The notes under the pieces are model-generated. The model made no database searches. It saw nothing but the letters and a program-made list of their open reading frames with translations, and was not told the origin of the DNA. Shown one piece after another: positions 14,401 to 26,400 of a stretch of 64,000 nt of DNA (positions within the stretch are counted from its first letter, which is position 1; every line of letters begins with the position of its first letter). A program made the position numbers and the translations under genes. The stretch is taken from NCBI GenBank assembly GCA_000499405.2, contig HG738139.1, positions 1,353,361 to 1,417,360 on the forward strand, written 5' to 3'. This stretch comes from Onchocerca volvulus. Taxonomy: Eukaryota; Nematoda; Chromadorea; Rhabditida; Onchocercidae.

Positions 14401-17400
14401 AATGAAAACATGTAGAGTAATTAATTGAAGTTACTAAATCGTTGTTTCAAACCAAAAAAACTGAAATATTATTAAACGATTCCAAAATTGTTAGCGAACT
14501 GATGTATGCGAAATGTCGCAATTTCAGGTGAAAGTATTGTGGTATGTAATAAGAATCAGTTGGATTTAGTACAACGAGTTATTCAACAAAAAGCAATTTT
14601 CGCTCGTAGATGTGAAGTTCGAAGACGGCGAATTAAACTAATTATTGAGGTTTTTGAATTTTGTAGTTTTTTTTTTTAAATTTTTTCCGTATATTTTTTT
14701 TACCAGTTGATTCGATTATTTTCGTTTTTTTCTTCCGATCATTAATTTCCGTTCTATAAGAGTTTTTCATGATCACTCCATAACTCATTAACTGGATATT
14801 CATTATCGTAATAACCTGCAACCATCAATCAATAGCTTATAATTTATAATAATTTACATAATTTCTAGTAACTTATAATCACTATAGTAATCATTTTCCT
14901 CAGTAAAACAATAATTGTGATTGTAGGCGATATGCAGCGGTCTTTGTAGAAATGAAAATGATCTGGAAAAATTGCTATCATTACTATTTTTCGAAAAAAA
15001 ATTAACGATAGAGGATGAGCTCAATTTTCTCATTGCAAGAAAATTAATTTGTCATCAGAAAGATTTCGGTATTAATTGTGTCATTTTCAGCCTCTCAGAT
15101 TAATTTTATTTTTTCGAGAATTTTTATTTTCAGCCTGTCAGATTAATTTTATTTTTTCAGCCTCTCAGATTAATTTTATTTTTTCGAGAATTTTTATTTT
15201 CAGCCTCTCAGATTAAATTTATTTTTTCGAAAATTTTTATTCTTCAATTATTATGCGTAATTTGTTAAATAATATCATTGATTTTATCGCTATCTTTTTT
15301 TTTATACAGTTTTTTGTTGTATTTTTCACTCCAATTTTTTTTTTTTTTTTTTTTTTTTTTTGTTTATTTCATTTTGTTTACAAGCTAAGATTTATACAAT
15401 TGAAGGATTGTGTGGAACTCAACTAGGCCGAGCTGTATTTACATCATCGCTGCCACCTAATATTGCGTTACAAGTTTATGATGATCTTGAAAAAGCAATG
15501 CGTTCCTTAGCTTTGGATACCGAGCTTCATTTACTTTATTTGGTAATTTTCCAAGTTTTTGTCACTTTTACCCAAAAACTGTGCAATAATTTTAACACTC
15601 TTCTTCGGTAAATTGTGAAACATGAAATGATTAGTTTTTTTTTTTTGTTTTTTGTTTTTTGTTTTTTTTTTCATTTTAAAAGAATTCGGCTGAAAAAGAC
15701 CATCAATTATTAGGAAAAGAAGTCGAGTACTGAATTCTTATTATAAGTAAGATATCAAACTAATATACATATATAAACATCAAGTTACAATAACATAATT
15801 TGAGGTGACGCCACTTCATAATGATTCCATCTGGATGAATTATATCGATTGGAATGTTTACTACAACATTTGGTCTAAATTACCTACCAGATTACAAAAA
15901 GTGGGTAAAATGATTGGTATTTGTGACAGTTTCATTCTCGGAAAGATTCAAGGCAGACAAGCAACCGAAACAGGAAGCATGCAGGTATTCATTCAGAATT
16001 ACTCAGTTTAACATTAGTTTATGTTATTTGCATAAAATTTGTTTATCTGTGATGTTTACACAACAATGGAATGTTAATATCAATGTTTAAATTCATATTC
16101 AGTCTTGACAAATAAATTACTCGTTGTATTACATGTTGTCGAATTATCTTAATTAATTATTTGCTTTTTATAATTGCAATACCTTATTTTGTAATAGCAT
16201 CATAATAATTTACATTATAATTTCTTTTTATATTAATAATTTCATGATATTATCAACCATCATATGATATTATCTCATATTACAGTATTGTTTTAATCTA
16301 TGGTTATTGTTGTTTTGTTATTTTATAAATTATTATTGTTCAAATGTTTTTTTTTTTTTTTATATATTTTTCAGATACATTTACGTTTTCTTTCTGCGTT
16401 GGCACTTTTCGATTTAATAAGAGAATGTCCACTTGGTGTTGTTGCTCGACGTTTTCGTATTAATCGTGGAGCTTTACAAACTTTACAACAACAATCAGCA
16501 ACATATGCCTGTAAATTTATATGCTTGAAATTCAAAATTAAATTTCTTTTCATTATTTTTCTTTTCTTGAATATCCAACGTATTTTTCAATCGATTTTTT
16601 TTCAAAAATTTATATACATCACAGTTCAAATATGTTGTATATAAATTTACCACTGAGTAAAATATTGATATATACCGTTAAAATTAATATATTAATACTA
16701 TCTTAATCAGTAATGGAAGAAGTAGTTGACAGCAATTGCAATATTGACAAATGTTATTAGTAATAATAAAATTAGTGATATTATTTTTCTAATTTTAAGA
16801 TTTTCGCAAGTTTTTTTCTAACTTTCCGGGTAAAATCGGTGAACTCTCCTTTATTAGGATAAATGCTTTGCTGACTCTAACAAAATGTTTAGTAAAGATT
16901 TTAATATCTAGAAGTATATAGCAATAATATTGATCGAATTTCAAAAATCAGATCAAATAAAATCGTCCTTTTTCACCTCTTAATTAGCTTATTTAATAGA
17001 TGTGAAAAGGAGAAATTAGTTTTTGCGGCTTTTCTTTGTTAACTCTTAATTTTGACATAAACAGGCACTTAAGGAAGGAAAATGAGGCGTTCAAGTGCCT
17101 TCATTACTGAATGAACCACAAAATATACATTCTTCTCAATTACCTTTATTATCGTCAATAACGGTTTTGCCTAACTTTATCACTCTTTTTTCTACTCTTT
17201 TCATCATATCTATCATAAATTTTGTTAAAAATTTCTTATTCCTCTAAACTTCTAACTACCGTAATTCGGTCTCAGTTTGATATAATTGATGTGCAGTTTT
17301 CCATATTAATTACTGTCTTTCTCTTTCCCTCTCTCTCCCTCTCTCTTTCTCTCTCTCTCTACTTCTCTTTCTGTCAAAGTACCATTTGTATTAGTATGGT

Positions 17401-20400
17401 AAAAGGAGAAGAAAATTGGCTAAATTAGGGAATTTTATGTTTGTAACGATTTTGCATGAATTTCAACTGGGGAAAAGGCAAAATTACTTTTGGTTATGGC
17501 AAAATTAGGATTAGAATTTCAAATCAAAATTTGAATTATTATGTCAAAAAATGATGGCAAATTGTGATGATAAAGAAAACATAAAATTAGATTAATCATT
17601 TTCATTCATAATTATGAATAATAGTTGATAATAATTACAATAAAAATACTAAAGAGAATTATGGAATTAACAATAGCGGAAATAATAAGAACAGCAATGT
17701 TTCATTAATATTTAATGCAGAAAGTGATAATGATAATTATAATTATTCTAATGAATGATAGTGGTAATTGTGTCAATAATTAATTACGACTGCTGTAATT
17801 ACTTTCATTTTTACTTGTTCAGGACACTTTAACTTATTTTGCAGTAATATTGTTTTTATTAAAAAAAAGAGAGATAGAGAAGTAATGACAATAATTTATG
17901 ACCAGAATATTGAAAATGTTAATAATATTTTTGATACTTTAATATAATAATTTTCTTAATATTCTGGTCATCATTATTATCATTACTTCTTCATAACTTC
18001 TTTTTTCTAAAATTATTAAAAACCAAATTTTCCAGTATTTTGCAAAAAAAAAGGCAATGAGATCTAAAATTAGTTTTGTCGGCACTCTGAAGCGCATATC
18101 ATTTTTAATAAGATAATAAGATATTGTTAATGATATTATGTAATTATCAATAATTATAACAGTAGTGGTAATATAGTGATAATAGCAGGAAAACAGATAT
18201 TGGGAAATTGTTTTTTAAATGTTGGTATTGAATCTTGATTCAAATTTTGAGCACATTCATAAAATTCTGAAATTTTTCTCTAAAATATCTATGAATTTTA
18301 ATAATAAACAAAATCGTAATAATAATATTCTTTTTTTTCTCTTATTTTTATTTGCTGTTTCCTTCTCTCCATATTTTTTCTTCTTTTCATTTGTTTCATG
18401 TAAAGAATATTAACAAATCCATGATTGTAAATATATTAAAATTGAATTTTCAGAAAATTTTTCACCTTTTGAATTCTAAAATTAAAACTTCAATTTTTCA
18501 AATTCTAATTGTAATGATAACTTAATATTGTGCCTAATTTTTCAAATTCTAGTTGTAATGATAACTTAATATTGTGCCTTACAATAATTGTAATGTCTAA
18601 AATTTTATTTTCACTTTCGAAATCAAACCTGCTGTAGATATGGTTGTGACATTTTGTGAAAAACTTGGTTGGACATATCTGCGAAGTGTATTGGATGGTT
18701 TTTCCGAACGATTAACATTTGGTGTTCGTAAAGATTTGACGGAATTGGTTCAAATTGAAGGAATTGATGGTATACGAGCTCGAGCTTTCCACAATGCTAA
18801 TATTACAACAATTCCGACATTAGCAATCACTTCAATTGATGATATCACGAAAATTTTACGATCTGTGGTTCCTTATGTCAGGTAAATATATTTGATCTAT
18901 GGTACAATTTTATTAGATAACAAGAAGTAGCATTTAAATTTATTTTAATGATCCAAGTAGGAATTTGTTAAATAATTACCAATAAAAGTAATTCAAAATC
19001 AGTATAGTATAAAAAGGAAGAAATCGAGCAATATTAATATGAATAAAAGGAAAGAAATTTAATAAAAATCTTTGACCAAAATGACATGATGCATTGCTTC
19101 TTGAAATTCTGACAGAAGAATATTGCTCAATTTGATTTAATGTTAAATTAAATTAGTAGAATATTAGTATCTTTATTCATCTGTTGTTTCACTTTGAAAT
19201 CCTGAATTAGCAAATAAATTAAAACTAAGTTTGTAAAATATCCTTTCAATCATCTCTAATAAATATTCCTTTAAAAGCTATTTACATGATTTTACATTTC
19301 TTAAATATTTTTAAAGAATAAAATGTAAATATTTTCATTGAACTTTTATGAGTATATTAAGATTTAATTTAAATGAATATTTTCTTGGGATATTCTAATC
19401 AATAAATCAATAAATAATAGCTGCAATTATGAAGAGATAAAATTTTGTGCTTGGATGACATTTTTTCTTTCTTTCTCTCACTCCCTTTCTTTTTGTACAT
19501 TAGAAGAAAGCATAATGGAACTTGATCTCCTTGGGAATGATCATAGAAATTACGAGTGTAAAATGAGAATGAAATAATAATGTATAATCATCAACTATCA
19601 TCAAAAGAGAAATTACAATAAATCGAACCTTTTCATTTATTTAATCACATAACAAATCAATCAATATATATATAAACATAAACATGCGGATTTACATACA
19701 AATAAAAATACATGGATTGGATTTACATAAACTATAAAGTCTCGAAAATTGAAGAGCTTTTTAGCTGTCATCCATTTAATTAGTAGCAATTAGGCAACAG
19801 TTTGGTGGTTAGTAAAGTAGTAAAAGAAGTCAATTTGGGATAATGAAAGATAGGAAAATGAAGGAGACGAATGAATGGATGAAATGGACAAAACAGACGG
19901 ACAACATACGTTTCAAGGCCAATATTTGTCAAACAAATGATTTGGGATTGAATAAAAAGAAAAATTGATCTTTTGTTCGAAAAAGATAGTTCATGATTAT
20001 TACAAAATATTACATAATCGATAGTGAAAAAAAAAATTACAAATGATATAATAAAACTTGAAGGAAAAAATAAAATAGCGAAAAGAATGAAAATTATCTG
20101 AAAATTTGCAAATCATATCAAAAAAATATATGAAAAATAAAACGAAAAAATTTTACGAAAATTTCATTTGGAAAATGTAAAATTAAATCATTGATAATAT
20201 TTAATACATTATCAACAATATTATGACGAGTATTTTTGTTATAAACTATAAAAAATATGTACATAATTTAAGATGAACTTTATTGATTGGTCGATTTTTT
20301 TTTCTCTTATAAATTTTTGAAAGATTGATAATTAAATGAAAAATCGAGCGGGAAATTTTGCAACTTTAATGCTTATCGAAATATGTTGTAAGTTATAATT

Positions 20401-23400
20401 TCTTTTTGTACCTTGACATTTTTAATTAATCATTTGATTAATTATAGGCGTGCTAACAATGAAGGATTGAATCGTTGGCTTGCAGGAGAAGGTTTAATGA
20501 TGGATGTTGAAGCAGCTCAAATATTAATTCAGCGTGCTCGTCTACATCTTTCCTCTTCTCTTAGGTTATTTTATAATTGTTCTTTTACATGAGTTAGTCG
20601 GATTCTTGATATTCGAATATCTGAATTTCCCGAACATCTCTGGTACATCGCGGTATATTTAATTTGTAGTATTACATAATATTCTATCACAATTAACCGT
20701 CAAATTATCGGTGAAAACTTGCAGTTTTAAATTTTATTTCAGTCTGTTTATTGATCAAGTTTTATTGGAATACACAAAGGATATTTTACCTAATTTCATT
20801 AAAATATTTCATTTTGTTAGACTGAGCAAGGTAAAAGAAGGAATGATCGAAAAGATCAATTAAATTTAAATTAATTATGGAAAAAATCCAGTTTCTCATA
20901 GAGATTGATTGAAATATTGTCAATAATGAATTATTAGAGGGGTATTATTTGCATCAATTTAATTAAGAAAACAAACTAAGTAATCCATCCATAAGTCACT
21001 CCAAGTAGATTAATAGATTATTGCTAATTTTAAAAATCATTGGATCAATTATTCATTAATTGGGTTAATCAATATTGAAGTGTTATCTTATTGGGTTTAG
21101 CAAGGTCCGGAATATTTTGCTTTCAATATGGAATAAAGAACCAGCTCATAAAAGTAATTTTGAATTATGGCAATATCTGATATCAGTCTTTATTTAAATC
21201 GATAACACATTGAATTTTGCCGATTAGGGTCAATACCCATTAATAAAATAATTTCCCAGCTATTTTCACTGAAATGAATCGATATTTTCTTAAATATTTG
21301 TAACTCTCAATCACTTACGCTACTATCAAATGGGAAACCGGAAGATTTAAACGTTATCATGATCAATATTATTTTTACTGATCATTGAATTAACTTGCTG
21401 TTAATTCCATTTCAGAGCTATTGGTATATTTTCGGATGCAAAAATTGATTCTCTATTTTCCACGGTAACATCAATTTGTGAAACTAATCATGCTGGCTTG
21501 AATGCTACAAGCAATAAATGTGATGATAACAGTGTGAATTCTGATTCCTTTCTCCCAGATTCTAAATTTTCACGTGATTTCTTCATGGTCAGTGAGTTTT
21601 TTCAATAAAAGAGCAGAAATTCGAATAATTTAACATTTTTTTTTTTTTTTTTTCTGCAAGATCTGTGAATGAAGAAAGCAGAGAATTTTATCTAACTGTT
21701 CGTATAAATTATTATTATTAGATGATTTCTTCATATTTTTCAATTTTCATTTGAAACTTTAATGTTATAACTTTAGACTGTATATCGCAACTCTATTCTA
21801 TCATTATAATTCATTATAATAATTTTGAAACAAAAAAGATGGAAGTTTTAATTATTTGAGCAATTAGTCCAATAAAGTCAAATGAATGCATTGGCCTCAA
21901 AGTATCCCAATTGTTACCAATTGTGTTATTAATTGTAAGATATAGCTTTGTTTCGAGCAATCTTTTTTTACCAATAATTTGAAAATATTATCCTTTTGCA
22001 GCATGAAAATTTTCCGGGCACAAGTATTTCTGAAAATTCGAAAGAACAAAACACCACAGCAAGTACTCAAAATGTAACTCTAACATCAAAAGTAATTAAA
22101 AAACGACCACCGAAAATGAAATTGCCAGAAAATGATAATTTGGACCAGATAGAACAATTAGTTGTTTTGCATGATTATTTAACAATTAACCAAGAGAAGT
22201 CGAATATTTCAAATACATTAAATTCGAATAATTTTGAACAATCAAAAGTAATTGAAAAGCGACCAACAGATGAAAAGCGATTGCCGGAAATGAAATTTTT
22301 GAAAATTGATAATTTGGATCAAGTGGAACAAACTAATTCACACGATTGTTCAATAAGTAACCAAGAGAATTCAAATGTTCCGGATAGATTGAATTCGGAT
22401 AATGTTGAACAGTTATGCATGGATTTTGCGCATACTTCGATGTCGGATGAAACATTGTTACGCTTTGGCTGTAGTCAATATTCTGGTGAACTTGAACAAA
22501 TTACTCAAACATTAGATGCTATCGCTGTTCTAGCTAATAACAAAAAATGTGATCAAATTAAGTTGGAGATGCAGCAAGATGAACTTGCTGATTTTAAAAT
22601 ACTTGAATCGTTGGATATTTTTAATTCGATCAAAAATGAAACTCAAATAAATGCAACAGCGACAGCAACATCAACAATTACTCTTGGAATGCAAGATGAA
22701 AATGTACAAAAGAAAGAAAAAAAGGATTTTGGAAATTTTAAATTAAAGAAATCATCCAAAATTCAATCTAACGGATCGTTATCAACAATTGAATATGCCA
22801 TGTCACAACAAATAACTCTTGAAAGTATTGAAGAAGAAGAAGATGAAGAAAAAATTATTGCAAATTCGGATGACAGTATTGAGAATCGATCGATTTTTAA
22901 TAGTAGTAGCGATTTATTTGATCGGACATGTTTTTCATCGATTAGTTCGCAATCATTTAATACATCACAAAAACCATCACATTGCATGAAGCGTATCGGT
23001 CGACGATCTTCAGTTAATCAATCTCCAAAATCACCAAGTTTCCAAAGTCCTCTGCATAAAATCATGAAACCTGGATCACCTTTTATGTTATCTGCGGAAA
23101 AAGAAATTAGGTGTAATGAAAGTATTAAAAACGACACTGGACATTTCAGTAGTAATCAAACAAAAACTACCGAATTTCAGATTACAGATGTTTGCGGGTA
23201 TGTTTGTTTTCATGTTATTTGGAAATGAAAACTTGATATCTTTTAAAATCTAAAACTCAAATAATTAATCTGAAATTACAAAAAAAAATTGATAGAATTT
23301 ATTGACGAAATTTATATTATGTGAATTTTTAGATCTCGTACAACATGGGAGCAATTATTAGTACGACAAAAATATTGGAGTGAAATTGGTTTAGGAATTG

Positions 23401-26400
23401 CTATATGCAATAGAAATATAATTGGGGTAGCTTTATGCGCGATAAATGATGAATGTGTTTATATTGATCTTAGATCGGGTAATTTAATTTCAATTTGTAT
23501 TATTAAAAGTTTATTTGTAATTTCAAATAAATATAAAACTATCAATAATTTGATAATGGAACGATAGTATGCAAATAAAAAGTTGCTGCAGTGATTGCTT
23601 TTAATTATTTGTGTTATTTTTTGAATATTACAATTAATTTTTAATTAAATTACTTCAATAGTTCATATATTTCTTCAGTTATAGTTTTGCTATTTTCAGA
23701 GTGTGTTTCTGGAATTGAAATTCATGAACGATTAACAGCATTGGATAATATATTAAAATCTGAGCAGCAAAAATACATCTATGATTTATTATCATTTTCA
23801 CGTTCGTTACGAAATCTTCGAGATACAAACTGCCAAACTTCGCTATTTAATCATTGTATTTGTGTGCAAACACTTTCATATTTAGCTCATTATCGTACAT
23901 TAAATGATGATTTCGCTCTTTCATTTCAGGTTTTTTTTTTTTTCGAAATTTTATCAAATAATGATTGCTTAATTTCTTTTATCAAATCTATCAATCTCTG
24001 GATAATTTTGCTTTTTCAATATTCCATAACAGATTAGTAATGATCATTTTATTGTGGTAAGATAGAAAGATTTTTGGAAATTTATAAACAATGCGATAAA
24101 ATCTATGCTGATATTTCGTTTATTTCAGATAAATTATGCGAACGATAATTTTGTGATTCTCTCTTACATCTGAAATTTTCATCTCATTTCAGGATTTAGT
24201 TTCACAGCTTACTTCTCCTGAACGTGCGGTAATTTTTAGAAATGCGACACCACGATTGCAAGCAGCAATTACCGCATTTATATGCTTGCATATGCATGAT
24301 GATCTGATCTCTGCTGCTATTCGATTATCTTCGGCAAAATCTGTAAAACTGGAATTAGAATCAGTTGTTTTGTTTTGTGAAGTAGAAATTGTGGGTATAC
24401 CTTTCGATGTAAATAAAGCTAAAACTATGAACTCTAAGGTATTACATTTTTTGATTTCCTTTTTTTGCCTTACGATTTTCGAAGTTTTTTGGATTTGAAT
24501 TTCTTCGAATCAAACAAAAAAAAAAAAAAAATAAAATAAAAGTACTGTATATTTGTAAGGGAGATGAGTTTGTTAAACCATATCGATAATTTCAGCTCAA
24601 CTTAAGATTGACAGAAATTGAAGCAAAAGCTTATAGCATCGCCGGAATTCCATTTAATTTTGGTTCAGCAGCGGAAATTTCTCAGGTATCTGACAGTGTT
24701 CACTTTTTATATATTAGTAAAGAATATTAATGAAAATTGCTGATTTAATTTTCACATCAGAAAAAAAAAAGGATGGGATTTCTATATTCGTCTCAAATTT
24801 CTTTAAATTAAAATTTTAAAATAATTAAATTTGAGCTTTAATTAGCTTTGAGACAATAAAAGTAACATAAATGGATGAATGAATTAAAAATTTGTGAGAA
24901 TTCTTAATATGTTTTGTATTATCCAGGTACTTTTTGTTCGCCTGCAAATTCCACCACCGAATCTATCAACTGGTCGACATTATTCGACTAATAAAATTGT
25001 CTTGCAGCAATTAGCTCCAAAATATCCTATCGTAAATTTAATTTTGGAATGGAGACGAATAAATACTGCTTTAACAGTAAGTAATTTTCGACACTAAAAT
25101 CATAGATTATGATAACGTTTGATAACTTTGGCATGCGAGCTAGTACTATTATAATTTTTAATTTTTTTTAGCGACTGATTTTGGTTAAACTCTTTCAAAA
25201 CTTTTTTAACTATTACAAACACTTTTTTTTTCAGACATCCTTGCCAGCACTTTTGAATTCATGTTGTCCTGACGGACGGATTCGTGCTAATTTTACAACA
25301 TATTGTTGCACTGGTCGTGTCTTAACAGTGCATCCGAATGTGCAAAATGTGCAAAAAGATGCAATCATCGATGGGTTTTCCATTCGGTCACTATTCATCG
25401 CTTCAGAAGGTTTATAAATTACTTTTAATCATTTCCAAGAGCATTAATTGAATTAATATGTTAAGCATGATTGCTAAATATACAAATGTAAACGTATGTA
25501 AACGTATAACAAGATAAGCAAATGTAAATAGTATAAACGTACATTGTAAACATGTTACAAAAAAAACTTATTGAGAGCTAATTTATCTATTTTGTAAAAA
25601 ATTACGAATTATTTCTTTCTTAATTTTTAATTTTTTATTTGATTTAAGTTTGAAATTGAAGAATTCGGGAATCTTCACTTATAAAGTGATTTTAATGCGA
25701 ACTATTGTTTACTTTGCAATTTTCCGGTTAAGTTAATTTGATATGTTTGCCTTTTAAGGTAGGATTCTGTTATCGTCTGATTATCGACAGTTGGAAATGC
25801 GAATGTTGGCACATCTGTCAGCTGATCCTCAGCTCATATCTATATTTTTGGCTGAGGGTGATTTTTTCGAAATTATTACGAATAGATGGAATGTCAACGA
25901 AACGTTGCATATTAAAGTTGATCGAAACAAAGTAAAACAGGTGATTAGTTTTTCTGAAATGAAATTGTATTTTTTGTATTTCATCCAAATATAGTTTAAT
26001 TAGACACTTTAAAAATTGGTTCCAAAAAAGTATATTAATCAAATTTTTGAAAAAAAATTGTTCCAGCTTAGCTTTTCAGCTTTGTTACGGTATTATTTAT
26101 GGCATGGGTGCCACATCATTGAGTAAAGAATTAGGTATACAAAAGCAACATGCACAACAAATGATCGTATCTTTTTTCCAGCAATTTCCAAGTAAGCTTT
26201 AGAAAATTATTTAATCGAATAAAAAGAAACAATTTTCATTAGTTTTATCAATTTTATCTTATTGGTAATGGAAAGCCACATATAATTGCATTTGAAACTT
26301 TTATCAAAAATTGAAATTTAAAAAAAAAAAAGTGGCAATAATTTCTTTCCTTTTCTCGATTTTTCCTATTTCTATTTTCTTATTCCTTACTTTTTTTTTT

